A stretch of DNA of 64,000 bases from the NCBI GenBank assembly GCA_963834755.1, contig CAWICQ010000009.1:310001-374000 (forward strand), written 5' to 3'. Both the position numbers and the translations under genes were made by a program. How positions within the stretch are numbered: position 1 is the first letter of the stretch; every line of letters starts with the position of its first letter. The notes under the pieces are model-generated. The model searched no databases and was not told the DNA's origin. It worked only from the letters and a program-made list of their open reading frames with translations. This DNA comes from Dokdonella_A sp963834755 (lineage in GTDB: Bacteria > Pseudomonadota > Gammaproteobacteria > Xanthomonadales > Rhodanobacteraceae). This document shows positions 17,866 through 25,848 of this stretch, in pieces.

Positions 17866-18083
17866 TCATCGCCCCAGCCCGACAGCGCATCGATGAACGC
17901 CTGATCTTCGGCTTCGTGACGGCTCGTGGCGACCGCGAGCGATTGCCGGTGCGCGGCAGCGCGGAACGATCGCGCATCGACGTCCGGCACCCAGATCTGG
18001 ATCGGGCGCAGGCCCTGCTCGCGCAGGCCGTCGCGGTGACGCTGCACCTTGATGCGGATCGACTTCAGAAGGGATGCGGGCAC
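17862..18083 (-). CDS. MazE-family antitoxin (DUF3018-like)
   Basis: A 73-residue protein starting from GTG with AAGGGA seven bases upstream. 'RIKVQRHRDGLREQGLRPIQ' and 'IWVPDVDARSFRAAAHRQS' are characteristic of the antitoxin MazE family found next to PemK/MazF genes. The acidic C-terminus 'EAEDQAFIDALSGWGDE' is the likely toxin-neutralising tail. It is the first gene of the pair and overlaps the toxin start by ATGA. The complex probably represses its own promoter through the operators just upstream. Confidence 0.88.
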   Translation of the reverse strand: MPASLLKSIRIKVQRHRDGLREQGLRPIQIWVPDVDARSFRAAAHRQSLAVATSRHEAEDQAFIDALSGWGDE

Positions 18084-18097
18084 GACGATTTCCCTTG

Positions 18098-18130
18098 GTT
18101 ACATGAAACCTTTCATTCGTTACATGTAAC
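18098..18130 (-). promoter_or_regulatory. Twin 12-bp palindromic operators of the mazEF-like module
   Basis: GTTACATGTAAC at 18119-18130 is a perfect palindrome, and GTTACATGAAAC at 18098-18109 matches it at 11 of 12 positions. Their centres are 21 bases apart, two turns of the helix. They lie 15-47 bases before the antitoxin start. This is a typical position and geometry for cooperative autorepression by a toxin-antitoxin complex. Confidence 0.7.
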
Positions 18131-18168
18131 CTACCACGATCGACCCGCACCCGCAATCGCAGCCAAAG

Positions 18169-18196
18169 AAAAACGGGCGCCGAAGCGCCCGTTTTT
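18169..18196 (-). terminator. Rho-independent terminator downstream of fba
   Basis: AAAAACGGGCGCCGAAGCGCCCGTTTTT reads as a GC-rich 8-bp stem flanked by A and T runs, so it can work in either direction. It lies 33 bases after the stop of the aldolase gene on the minus strand and would insulate the toxin-antitoxin module from read-through. Confidence 0.85.
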
Positions 18197-18228
18197 CCGT
18201 GTCATCCATCGCTATTCGCAGCGTCGAT

Positions 18229-19239
18229 TTACGCCGCCTTGCGCCACTGACCAAGCGCCGCCAGGCCATTCTCCTTAGCGCGCAGCGCAACCGTCTTCTG
18301 CGCCTCGGCGAAGTTGGCCTGCATGTCCTTGCCCCAGAGCTTCAGCGCGGCCTGCTGCATCGCGCGGCCGTACGAGAACGAGAGCGGCCACGGGTGCGGG
18401 CCGATCTGGTTCATCGCGTTCAGGTGTGCGGTCGCCTGCTCGTCGGACTGGCCGCCCGAGAGGAATACGATGCCCGGCAGCGACGCCGGCACAGCGGCCT
18501 TGAGGCAGCGAATCGTCGCCTCGGCGACTTCATCGACACTGGCCTGTTCCGCGCAGTCCTTGCCGGAGATGACCATGCTTGCTTTCAGGATCGTGCCTTC
18601 GAGCATCACGTTCTGCTCGTAGAGTGCGCCGAACAGCGAACGCAAGGTCGCCTCGGTGACTTCGTAGCTGACTTCGAGATCGTGGTTGCCGTCCATCAGC
18701 ACTTCGGGTTCCACCATCGGCACGATGCCGGCTTCCTGACACAGTGCCGCGTAGCGCGCGAGCGCGTGCGAGTTCGCTTCGATGCAGGTGCCGCTCGGCG
18801 TGTCTTCGCCGATCGTGATCACCGCACGCCACTTGGCGAACTTCGCACCGAGGCGCGCGTATTCGTTGAGACGTTCGCGCAGGCCATCGAGGCCTTCGGT
18901 GACCAGCTCGCCCGGAAAGCCCGCAAGCGGCATCGGACCCTTGTCGACCTTGATGCCGGGCAGGATGCCGGCATCGAGCATGATCCTTGTGAACGGCACT
19001 CCTGCCTTCGTCGACTGGCGGATCGTCTCGTCGTACAGGATGGCGCCGGAGATGTGCTCGTTGAGCCTCGGTGTGGTCAGCAGCATTTCTCGATAGGCGC
19101 GACGATTCTCTTCGGTGTTCGGCACGCCGACCGCGTCGAAACGCTTCTTGCACGTGGCATTGGATTCATCGATCGCGATGATCCCCTTGCCCGGCGCGAC
19201 CATCGCCTGGGCAATGCTTTCAAGCTCTTCGATGCTCAT
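18229..19239 (-). CDS. Class I fructose-bisphosphate aldolase
   Basis: A 336-residue Schiff-base aldolase that interconverts fructose-1,6-bisphosphate with dihydroxyacetone phosphate and glyceraldehyde-3-phosphate. 'GIIAIDESNATCKKRFD' near the N-terminus, 'KWRAVITIG' and 'YEQNVMLEGTILKASMVISG' (Schiff-base lysine after EGTILK) identify the eukaryote-like class I type, as do 'GIVFLSGGQSDEQATAHLNA' and 'FSYGRAMQ'. The ATG at 19239 has GGAG upstream at good spacing. The in-frame ATG at 19251 follows a T run without a ribosome site, so it is less likely. It sits with pyk and pgk on the same strand. Confidence 0.96.
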   Translation of the reverse strand: MSIEELESIAQAMVAPGKGIIAIDESNATCKKRFDAVGVPNTEENRRAYREMLLTTPRLNEHISGAILYDETIRQSTKAGVPFTRIMLDAGILPGIKVDKGPMPLAGFPGELVTEGLDGLRERLNEYARLGAKFAKWRAVITIGEDTPSGTCIEANSHALARYAALCQEAGIVPMVEPEVLMDGNHDLEVSYEVTEATLRSLFGALYEQNVMLEGTILKASMVISGKDCAEQASVDEVAEATIRCLKAAVPASLPGIVFLSGGQSDEQATAHLNAMNQIGPHPWPLSFSYGRAMQQAALKLWGKDMQANFAEAQKTVALRAKENGLAALGQWRKAA

Positions 19240-19388
19240 TGCAGACTCCATAAAAAAAGAAAATTCGACCCGGCTGCGGATTGGCGCGGCCTGGCTCGGC
19301 AGATTTTCAAGGGGGCGCGATTATAGGCCGTTTCGACCCGCGCTGCCGGCCCGGACCCTGAATGTTGCAAACGCGCCGGGCCGCCCGT

Positions 19389-19835
19389 TCAGTGGTCTTT
19401 CCAGTCCAGCTTGTCGATGACGCACTGCTGCATCACCGCGGTCCGCGCGGCCGGGTCCGCCGGCAGGTTGAACGGGAAGATCAGCCAGCTGAAGACGCGA
19501 TCCTTGCCGGCGTTGAGCGCGGTCGCCTCGAAGTGCAGCCCGGCGGCGACGCTCCGGGCGATCTTGCCGAGATCGCCGTCCGGCACGACGCGCTGCACCT
19601 TGATCGCGCTGGTCGTGCCGTTCTTCTCGATCACGAACGAAACGGTCGCACAACCCGGCTGATTCATGTTGCGACCGAAGTTGGGCACGTCCGCATCGAC
19701 CGAGGTGTTGGTCATGACCCAGTATTTTTCGAGCTGCTCGGACGCGATCACGCGCGGTGGCGTCTGATCCATCGACTGGGCGGCCACCGCGCACGAAAAC
19801 AGCATCGCGACAACAAGCGCCACAGAGATACGCAT
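19389..19835 (-). CDS. Small secreted protein with TonB C-terminal-like domain
   Basis: A 148-residue exported protein. The signal peptide is 'MRISVALVVAMLFSCAVAA'. The mature part contains 'CATVSFVIEKNGTTSAIKVQ' and 'FEATALNAGKDRVFSWLIFP', the strand-turn-strand pattern of TonB C-terminal domains, but there is no proline-rich linker and no N-terminal membrane anchor beyond the signal. Two cysteines ('QPGCATV', 'QQCVID') could form a disulfide. It lies between fba and pyk on the same strand. A structural or periplasmic-interaction role is possible; the function is unknown. Confidence 0.65.
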   Translation of the reverse strand: MRISVALVVAMLFSCAVAAQSMDQTPPRVIASEQLEKYWVMTNTSVDADVPNFGRNMNQPGCATVSFVIEKNGTTSAIKVQRVVPDGDLGKIARSVAAGLHFEATALNAGKDRVFSWLIFPFNLPADPAARTAVMQQCVIDKLDWKDH

Positions 19836-19965
19836 GGGAATCGCCCTCGATGGCCGCGGAATCCGCGCTGCGGGTGAGTTTACCAGCGCGTATCGGCTAC
19901 GGCGGATGAGGCGGATCGTCGAAGTTCGGCGTGCCTTCGCACTGACATTCTCGACTGGATGCGCT

Positions 19966-21432
19966 TTACAGATCACCCAGCCCCTCGGCAATGCCTCCCT
20001 TGCCGACCTTGAGCAGCCTCAGCGTATTGGTGCCGCCGAGCAGACCGGTGTGATCGCCGGTCGTGACGATGACGCGATCCTCCTCCGTCAGCGAACCAAG
20101 TTTGTACAGCGTCAGGATCGCTTCGCGCGCCGCTTGTCCCGGGCTCACGTCTTTCGGATCGAATTCGACCGGATTGACGTCGCGATACAGCAGCATGCGC
20201 CGGCGCGCGGCGGCGACGCGCGAAAGGCCGTAGATCGGAACCGTCGAGCGGAACCGCGACAGCCACTGTGCGGTGGCGCCGGATTCGGTCAACGCGACGA
20301 TCGCGCGCACGCCGACCTGGCTCGCGAGAAACATCGCGGCGCGCGCGATGGCCTGGTCGGTGCGATCGAGCCGGTGCGCGGTCGGACTCAAATCCTCGAT
20401 CGGCATGAACTGGCGCTCGGCGCCCAGACACACACGCCGCATCGCCGCGACGGCTTTGTCCGGATGTTTTCCGGCGGCCGTTTCCTGCGACAGCATCACC
20501 GCATCGGTGCCGTCGATGACCGCGTTGGCGACGTCGAGCACTTCGGCGCGCGTCGGTATCGGCGATTCGACCATCGACTGCATCATCTGCGTCGCCGTGA
20601 TCACGACGCGATTCTGCACCAGCGCTTCGCGGATGATCTTCTTCTGCAAACCCGGCAATTCGGCGTCGCCGATTTCGACGCCGAGATCGCCACGCGCGAC
20701 CATCACCGCATCGGACGCCTCGACGATCTCGGTGAGATTCTCGATCGCTTCCGCGCGTTCGATCTTCGCGACCAGCGCGGCGGTGCCGCCGGCGGCCTTC
20801 AACAATGCGCGTGCCTGCTCGACATCGTCGGCGGTCTTGACGAACGACACCGCGAGAAAATCGGCGCAGAGCTCGGCGGCGAGCACGATGTCGGCGCGAT
20901 CCTTGTCGGACAGCGCGGCGACGGTGAGGCCGCCGCCGAGTCGATTGATGCCCTTGCGATCGGACAACCGCCCGCCGGCGAGCACGCTGCACTGAATCTG
21001 CTCGCTCTTGGCATCGATGACTTCGAGCGAGATGAGACCGTCATCGAGCAGCAGCACGTCCCCCGGTTTCACGTCGCGCCAGAGATCGTGATAGCTGACG
21101 CCGACGCGCGTCACGTCGCCGGCGGGCGCATCGATGCGGCAATCGAGCGTGAACGGCTGATTCGGTTCGAGCTGCACCGGACCGTCCGCAAAGCGCTCGA
21201 TGCGGATTTTCGGGCCCTGCAGATCGGCGAGCACTCCGACTTCGCGGTCGAGCCGCGCGGCGGCCTCGCGCACCGCGGCGGCACGTTGTTTGTGATCGCC
21301 AGGGACGCCGTGCGAGAGATTGAGCCGCACAATATCCACGCCTTCGATGAGCAGCCGCTCGAGCATGCCCGGCGCGTCGGTGGCCGGTCCGAGCGTGGCG
21401 ATGATCTTCGTGCGGCGCAGTTGCAGGGCCAT
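19966..21432 (-). CDS. pyk: Pyruvate kinase
   Basis: A 488-residue enzyme making pyruvate and ATP from phosphoenolpyruvate and ADP. 'RRTKIIATLGPATDAPGMLE' and 'VDIVRLNLSHG' begin the catalytic barrel. 'LADLQGPKIRIERFADG' starts the B domain. 'TAALVAKIERAEAIENLTEI' carries the catalytic lysine-glutamate stretch, followed by 'VMVARGDLGVEIG' and 'ITATQMMQSMVESPIPTRAE'. A C-terminal regulatory domain is present, ending in the 'VIVTTGDHTGLLGGTNTLRL' loop. The length is normal. With fba and pgk nearby it forms a glycolysis/gluconeogenesis gene neighbourhood known from Xanthomonads. Confidence 0.96.
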   Translation of the reverse strand: MALQLRRTKIIATLGPATDAPGMLERLLIEGVDIVRLNLSHGVPGDHKQRAAAVREAAARLDREVGVLADLQGPKIRIERFADGPVQLEPNQPFTLDCRIDAPAGDVTRVGVSYHDLWRDVKPGDVLLLDDGLISLEVIDAKSEQIQCSVLAGGRLSDRKGINRLGGGLTVAALSDKDRADIVLAAELCADFLAVSFVKTADDVEQARALLKAAGGTAALVAKIERAEAIENLTEIVEASDAVMVARGDLGVEIGDAELPGLQKKIIREALVQNRVVITATQMMQSMVESPIPTRAEVLDVANAVIDGTDAVMLSQETAAGKHPDKAVAAMRRVCLGAERQFMPIEDLSPTAHRLDRTDQAIARAAMFLASQVGVRAIVALTESGATAQWLSRFRSTVPIYGLSRVAAARRRMLLYRDVNPVEFDPKDVSPGQAAREAILTLYKLGSLTEEDRVIVTTGDHTGLLGGTNTLRLLKVGKGGIAEGLGDL

Positions 21433-21488
21433 CGAGCGAGTCCTTACGCAGAAGCCGCTAAACTTAGCACATGCACGGGAACCGACTC

Positions 21489-22043
21489 ATGACCGACGTG
21501 TCAAATGGAATGCGGACGCTGCCGTTACAAGGCTCGCCCGCGCGTTCGCGCGCATGGTTGATCGCGCTCGCATTCGGCCTGCCTGCGATCCTCGTCATGG
21601 GAATTCTCGCCTTCGCGCTCGCCCGCGGCGCGCCGATCACGCCGATTCTCCTGACCGGCGCACTCGTGCTCGTGATCAGTGGTCTCGTAACGCTCTGGAT
21701 CGAGCGCATGATCCGACACATTGCGGTCACGCTCGATCGCGACGGCATCGTCGTCAATACCGGCATCGCGACGCGCCGATTTTCGCTTTCGGCATTGCGG
21801 GCCGGCGGCGTTCGCACGGTGAGTTTTCGCCAACACATCGAGCTCAAGCCGATTCTGCGCACGTGGGGCATTGGAATGCCGAGCCTCGCGTCCGGCTGGT
21901 TCCGCCTGCGCAACGGCGCAAAAGCGCTCTGCATTCTGACGGGTCGCGATCACGTGACCGCGCTGCGCGCCGAGGACGGAACCTGGATCCTGCTGTCGCT
22001 CGCCGATCCGGCGCCGATTCGTTCCGCGCTCGAACGGTCGTAG
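21489..22043 (+). CDS. Membrane-anchored protein with PH-like domain, function unknown
   Basis: A 184-residue protein with two N-terminal membrane helices ('WLIALAFGLPAILVMGILAF' and 'ILLTGALVLVISGLVTLWI') followed by a soluble C-terminal half resembling bacterial PH domains ('HIAVTLDRDGIVVNTGIATR', 'ALCILTGRDHVTALRAEDGT'). The ATG at 21489, with GGGA eight bases before, is preferred over one 18 bases earlier. It is divergent from pyk with only ~55 bases between and convergent with pgk. It is not a glycolytic enzyme; its presence there may be incidental. Confidence 0.6.
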   Translation: MTDVSNGMRTLPLQGSPARSRAWLIALAFGLPAILVMGILAFALARGAPITPILLTGALVLVISGLVTLWIERMIRHIAVTLDRDGIVVNTGIATRRFSLSALRAGGVRTVSFRQHIELKPILRTWGIGMPSLASGWFRLRNGAKALCILTGRDHVTALRAEDGTWILLSLADPAPIRSALERS

Positions 22044-22137
22044 CGATTCGGGGTTCGTCATGCCGAGGCAGATCGCGCTGCGTTTCGCCTTCGACGAACA
22101 GGCCGTTTTCAGTGAGCGCATCCCCACGCGGCAATAC

Positions 22138-23322
22138 TTACGCGCGCGCCTTCAACGCCGCGACCGCCGGCAGTTCCTTGCCTTCGAGAAATTCGAGGAA
22201 TGCGCCGCCGCCGGTCGAAATATATGAAATACGATCGGTGACACCGTACTTCTCGATCGCGGCCAGCGTATCGCCGCCGCCGGCGATGGAGAACGCGTGC
22301 GATTCGGCAATCGCGCGCGCGAGCGTTTCAGTGCCCTTGCCGAACGCATCGAACTCGAACACGCCGACCGGTCCATTCCAGACGATCGTGCCGGCTTTCG
22401 CGATCAGAGCCGCGTAGCGCGCCGCGGTTTCGGGTCCGATGTCGAGGATCATGTCGGCATCGCTGACGGCTTCGACGCGTTTCACGGTCGCCGGCGCATC
22501 GGCCTTGAATTCGGCGGCGACGACAACGTCGGTCGGAATCGGCACGTCCGCGCCGCGCGACTTCGCATCGGCGATGATCTTCTTCGCGGTGCCGATGAGA
22601 TCGTTTTCGACCAGCGACTTTCCGACGTTGTATCCAGCCGCCGCGATGAATGTGTTGGCAATGCCGCCGCCGACAATGAGCTGATCGACCTTGTCGACCA
22701 GGTTTTCAAGCAGCGTCAATTTGGTCGACACTTTCGATCCGGCGACGATCGCGAGCAGCGGCCGCGCCGGCTTGTCGAGCGCTTTGCCGAGCGCGTCGAG
22801 CTCGGCCATCAGCAGCGGACCACCGCAGGCGACTTTGGCGAAACGGATCGCGCCGTGCGTCGACGCCTGCGCGCGGTGCGCGGTGCCGAACGCGTCCATC
22901 ACGAACACGTCGCACAGCGCCGCGTATTTCTTCGCCAGCGTTTCATCGTCCTTGCCTTCGCCGACGTTCATGCGGCAATTCTCGAGCATCACGAGCTGGC
23001 CCGGTTTCACCGCGACACCGTCGATCCAGTCGCGGATCAGCGGCACATCGCGTCCGAGCAGCTCGCCGATCCGTTTCGCCACCGGTGCGAGCGAGTCCTC
23101 GGCGCTCCACTGCCCTTCTTTCGGACGTCCGAGGTGCGAGGTCACCATCACGGCCGCGCCCTTTTCGAGCGCGAGGCGCAGCGTCGGCAGCGCGGCGAGG
23201 ATTCGCGTTTCCGAGGTGATCCGCGCCTCGCCGCCCGCATGTTCGATCGGCACGTTCAGATCTTCGCGGATCAGCACGCGCTTGCCGGCGAGATCGAGAT
23301 CACTCATGCGCACGACCGACAT
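22138..23322 (-). CDS. pgk: Phosphoglycerate kinase
   Basis: A 394-residue monomeric kinase converting 1,3-bisphosphoglycerate and ADP to 3-phosphoglycerate and ATP. 'GKRVLIREDLNVPIEHAGGE' is the N-terminal substrate-binding signature, with 'VMVTSHLGRPKEGQWSAEDS' and 'VMLENCRMNVGE' following. The nucleotide-binding half has 'LLAIVAGSKVSTKLTLLENL', 'IVGGGIANTFIAAAGYNVGK', 'IVWNGPVGVFEFDAFGKGTE' and 'SIAGGGDTLAAIEKYGV'. The start at 23322 has GAGGA upstream; an alternative ATG lies five codons in. The gene lies in the pgk-pyk-fba neighbourhood. Confidence 0.96.
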   Translation of the reverse strand: MSVVRMSDLDLAGKRVLIREDLNVPIEHAGGEARITSETRILAALPTLRLALEKGAAVMVTSHLGRPKEGQWSAEDSLAPVAKRIGELLGRDVPLIRDWIDGVAVKPGQLVMLENCRMNVGEGKDDETLAKKYAALCDVFVMDAFGTAHRAQASTHGAIRFAKVACGGPLLMAELDALGKALDKPARPLLAIVAGSKVSTKLTLLENLVDKVDQLIVGGGIANTFIAAAGYNVGKSLVENDLIGTAKKIIADAKSRGADVPIPTDVVVAAEFKADAPATVKRVEAVSDADMILDIGPETAARYAALIAKAGTIVWNGPVGVFEFDAFGKGTETLARAIAESHAFSIAGGGDTLAAIEKYGVTDRISYISTGGGAFLEFLEGKELPAVAALKARA

Positions 23323-23524
23323 CGGGAAATCCTCGCGATTGAGCACGCGCGGCGGCGCGCGGCTCGCCATTACAGCGGCAGCGCCGCCGCAACGCAATCT
23401 CGAAATCACGCCGGCGGCGCTCGAAAGAGCCACTCGACCGTCAACCCGCGTGCAGCCGCGGCGGAGTGGCTCTTGGCCGTGGCACGGTCGGCGTTACCAT
23501 CAACGACCGCACGGGAGACTCGTC

Positions 23525-23986
23525 ATGAGCGAACACCATGCCGTCATCCGCTGGCAGCGCGGCAGCGCCGAGTTCGCACGCGGACGTTATTCGCGCGCGC
23601 ACCAATGGCGCTTCGATGGCGGCGCGGTCGTGCCGGCGTCCGCTTCGCCCGCGCTCGTGCGCGCGCCGTGGTCGGACCCGGCCGGCGTCGATCCGGAAGA
23701 AGCCCTCGTCGCCGCGATTTCGAGTTGCCACATGCTGTGGTTCTTGTCGCTCGCGGCGGACCGCGGCTGCATCGTCGAAAGCTACGAAGACGACGCGGTC
23801 GGCACGATGGGTCGCCTGCCGAGCGGGCATGAAGCCGTCACCGATGTCCTCCTGCGTCCGCGCATCGTGTTCGCCGGCGAGCGCAGGCCCGAGGCAACGG
23901 AAATCGCCGCGTTGCACGAATCGGCGCACGAGCATTGCTTCATCGCCAACTCGGTGAAGTCGGCGATTCGCGTCGAGGCGCAATAG
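23525..23986 (+). CDS. OsmC-family peroxiredoxin-like protein
   Basis: A 153-residue OsmC/Ohr fold protein. 'DPEEALVAAISSCHMLWFLS' contains the first conserved cysteine and the central helix, and 'HEHCFIANSVKSAIRVEA' contains the second. These are the thiol pair that reduces organic hydroperoxides in OsmC relatives. The start has GGGAGA nine bases upstream. It overlaps the next gene by one base (TAGTG), suggesting a two-gene transcript. Its role is likely protection from lipid or organic peroxides; the exact substrate is not known. Confidence 0.88.
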   Translation: MSEHHAVIRWQRGSAEFARGRYSRAHQWRFDGGAVVPASASPALVRAPWSDPAGVDPEEALVAAISSCHMLWFLSLAADRGCIVESYEDDAVGTMGRLPSGHEAVTDVLLRPRIVFAGERRPEATEIAALHESAHEHCFIANSVKSAIRVEAQ

Positions 23987-24327
23987 TGAAAGCCGGTGCC
24001 GCGATTGCCTGGCGCGACGCGATGTCGCGCTTGCCGACACCCGAAGGAAAACGATTCGTCGCGATGTTCGAGCACGGCACACTGCTGCTCGAGCTCTACG
24101 CGCCACGCGGCAACGATCCACAAAAGCCGCACACGCGCGACGAGCTCTATGTCGTCGTCGCCGGCAGCGGCACGTTCTTTTGCGATGGAATGCGAACCGC
24201 TTTCGGCAGCGGCGATGCGCTGTTCGCGCCCGCCGGCGCGGTGCACCGCTTCGAAGACTTCGGCGACGATCTCGCGGTCTGGGTGATGTTCTACGGACCC
24301 GAAGGCGGCGAAGCGTCGGCAGTCTGA
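23986..24327 (+). CDS. Cupin-domain protein
   Basis: A 113-residue single-cupin protein initiated from a GTG that shares a base with the osmC stop codon. 'HTRDELYVVVAGSGTFFCDG' is cupin motif 1, with the usual first His and a Glu in the metal-binding set, and 'GDALFAPAGAVHRFEDFGDD' is motif 2 with its His. No signal peptide is seen. It may be a small metal-dependent dioxygenase, isomerase or ligand-binding protein, and coupling to osmC hints at a stress or detoxification role. Its last 37 bases overlap the end of the convergent membrane-protein gene. Confidence 0.85.
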   Translation: MKAGAAIAWRDAMSRLPTPEGKRFVAMFEHGTLLLELYAPRGNDPQKPHTRDELYVVVAGSGTFFCDGMRTAFGSGDALFAPAGAVHRFEDFGDDLAVWVMFYGPEGGEASAV

Positions 24328-24845
24328 ACCGGCTGGGCGCGCACGGCGGCGCTGCGCAACAGAAGCCCCGCGTAATAGGCCAGGTAATAGCCGATCACGA
24401 TGCCGAACAATGCCAGCGTGAGCGGGCTGCGCTGAAATGCCGCGAACGGATTGGCATCGTCGGCCTGCGCGGCCTGGAATGCCGGATAGATGATCTGAAA
24501 GCGGTACACGATGCGGCTCAGCAGAAGCGCCGAAAGGATCGCGCCGATATATCCGTTCGGCGTGTAGAAAATGCCTCCGGGCATGTTGTCGAAGCGCGTC
24601 AGTCGAAGTCCCACGTAAGCCAGCGCCGCACCGGCAGCGAGCCCGACCAGTCCGGCCGCCGCAAGATTCGTCGAGTGCAGGCCGCGCACCACGAGCAACA
24701 GTGTCAGCAGCGACAGCAGCGCGATGCGCACCTTGATCCGCGTCGGTTGCAGTGGCTGGCGCCCGAACAGGCGGCGGAAGCGTCGGTACAGCGCAAGCAG
24801 AATCAGCGCCGCCATGACGGCGATAACGTAGGGATCGTGGTTCAT
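24291..24845 (-). CDS. CcdC-like (DUF1453) integral membrane protein
   Basis: A 184-residue protein with about five membrane segments: 'YVIAVMAALILLALYRRFRR', 'LLSLLTLLLVVRGL', 'LAAAGLVGLAAGAALAYVGL', 'GAILSALLLSRIVYRF' and 'LALFGIVIGYYLAYYAGLLL'. The run 'LRLTRFDNMPGGIFYTPNGY' between helices 3 and 4 is the pattern I associate with the CcdC/DUF1453 family, which has no firm function outside its link to cytochrome c maturation in Bacillus. The ATG at 24845 places a helix directly at the N-terminus. The 3' end overlaps the cupin gene on the other strand by 37 bases. Confidence 0.65.
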   Translation of the reverse strand: MNHDPYVIAVMAALILLALYRRFRRLFGRQPLQPTRIKVRIALLSLLTLLLVVRGLHSTNLAAAGLVGLAAGAALAYVGLRLTRFDNMPGGIFYTPNGYIGAILSALLLSRIVYRFQIIYPAFQAAQADDANPFAAFQRSPLTLALFGIVIGYYLAYYAGLLLRSAAVRAQPVQTADASPPSGP

Positions 24846-25195
24846 CGTTGCGTGGTGGCGGAGGTCAGGATCGCACAGCGTCGAGCGGAGCGCCGCAACT
24901 CTACACCCGGATTCCGCAGAAGCGCGATGCGCGCTGCGTAAAGGCCGCGCGTCGCGCCAACCGGGCACCGAGTGCGAAGACCAACCGATGCGGATGTTCC
25001 GCAGTCGCCGCTGAGGCCCCGGCGATCGATGGATTCGACCAGCGGACCCGCGCGTTGTGGCGCCTTCCCGTGTTGCCCCCCGTTCCTGGCACGGCGGCGG
25101 GGCTGATCTGCACGCTTCGGCGGCAAATCACCAAAATCGGCGCGCGGGCCTTTTGCGCTCATCCGACCCATCCAGGCGAGCGGCGCGGCCTAAAG

Positions 25196-25210
25196 TGCCA
25201 AACTTTGGCA
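25196..25210. promoter_or_regulatory. Perfect 15-base palindrome, candidate upstream activator site
   Basis: TGCCAAACTTTGGCA is a perfect inverted repeat (7+1+7). Its centre is about 88 bases before the start point predicted from the sigma54 promoter at 25264-25279. That is the usual distance for an enhancer-binding protein site. Confidence 0.5.
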
Positions 25211-25263
25211 GCCGCGCGGAGGGCAAAACGGCGATCTGGCGCGGTTTTACACTTTGTATCGTC

Positions 25264-25279
25264 TGGCACGCAGCTTGCT
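25264..25279 (+). promoter_or_regulatory. Sigma54 (RpoN) -24/-12 promoter
   Basis: TGGCACGCAGCTTGCT matches the consensus TGGCACG-N4-TTGCW at every fixed position, including the GG at -24 and GC at -12 with correct spacing. It lies 38 bases before the ATG at 25318, leaving a leader of about 27 bases. An enhancer-binding activator would be required for transcription. Confidence 0.8.
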
Positions 25280-25317
25280 TGTTCAGCTGCAACCGAATAC
25301 CAACTGGATCACGTTTC

Positions 25318-25815
25318 ATGCCTCTCATCGTCGACGAAATCTGCCAGGACCTGCGCGATATCGGCAGTGCGTCCGACGAGCTGATCGACTGGCGGCAGCG
25401 CTACGAAGGTGTCCTGATGGTCGCCTACCTCGACGGCAAAGCCGTAGCGGGCATCTCCGGGCCGTGGCCGGTCAATCAGTACGCGCTGACCTGGTGGGAT
25501 CGCCCGATGCCGGCGCGCCAGCTGGAGCTGTTCGATTCGCTCGCCGCCGCACAGCGTCGCGTCGAGGAATGGGCGCTGCGCATGCGCACGATCGGCGTCA
25601 TCGACCGTCGACCGGCCAACGATCCGATCCTGCCGGAAGCCACCGTTTCGATCGTTCCGCAGGCCCAACCTTCGTCTTGGCTCGACAAACTGCGGGATGC
25701 GATCACGCCGGTGCCGCGCCCGCGCCTGGCTGTGCGTGAAACGCTCGACGCGATGCGCCATCGCCCGCTGGGCGACGACGACCTGCGCGACGTGCATTTC
25801 GCCGCAGTGGAATAA
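25318..25815 (+). CDS. Uncharacterised protein behind a sigma54 promoter
   Basis: A 165-residue soluble protein that I do not recognise. The N-terminal half is a compact domain, 'YEGVLMVAYLDGKAVAGISG', with 'ALTWWDRPMPARQLELFDSL' and a helix 'AAAQRRVEEWALRMRTIGV'. A linker with 'RRPANDPILPEATVSIVPQA' leads to a basic, proline-containing tail ('RDAITPVPRPRLAVRETLDA'). There is no signal peptide, no membrane segment and no known catalytic motif. The gene stands alone and is followed by a convergent secreted-protein gene. Its regulatory region suggests RpoN control, which in related bacteria often means motility, pili or nitrogen-related functions; that link is an inference. Confidence 0.7.
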   Translation: MPLIVDEICQDLRDIGSASDELIDWRQRYEGVLMVAYLDGKAVAGISGPWPVNQYALTWWDRPMPARQLELFDSLAAAQRRVEEWALRMRTIGVIDRRPANDPILPEATVSIVPQAQPSSWLDKLRDAITPVPRPRLAVRETLDAMRHRPLGDDDLRDVHFAAVE

Positions 25816-25848
25816 ACGCGTTTCCTGCCAATCCGCCGCACGATCTCG

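Larger units (their letters stand above)
24846..25317. other. 472-base intergenic region holding a sigma54 promoter
   Basis: No convincing gene is present; open frames on both strands translate to arginine/proline-rich sequence. The right half holds a perfect 15-base palindrome (25196-25210) and a near-perfect -24/-12 promoter (25264-25279) directed at the gene at 25318, both listed separately. The left half presumably holds the promoter of the CcdC-like gene, but I see no clear boxes. Confidence 0.55.

Noticed and set aside
24848..25384. Plus-strand 178-codon frame spanning the intergenic region
   Set aside because: It lacks a ribosome site, overlaps the sigma54 promoter and the start of the gene at 25318, and shows chance-like composition.
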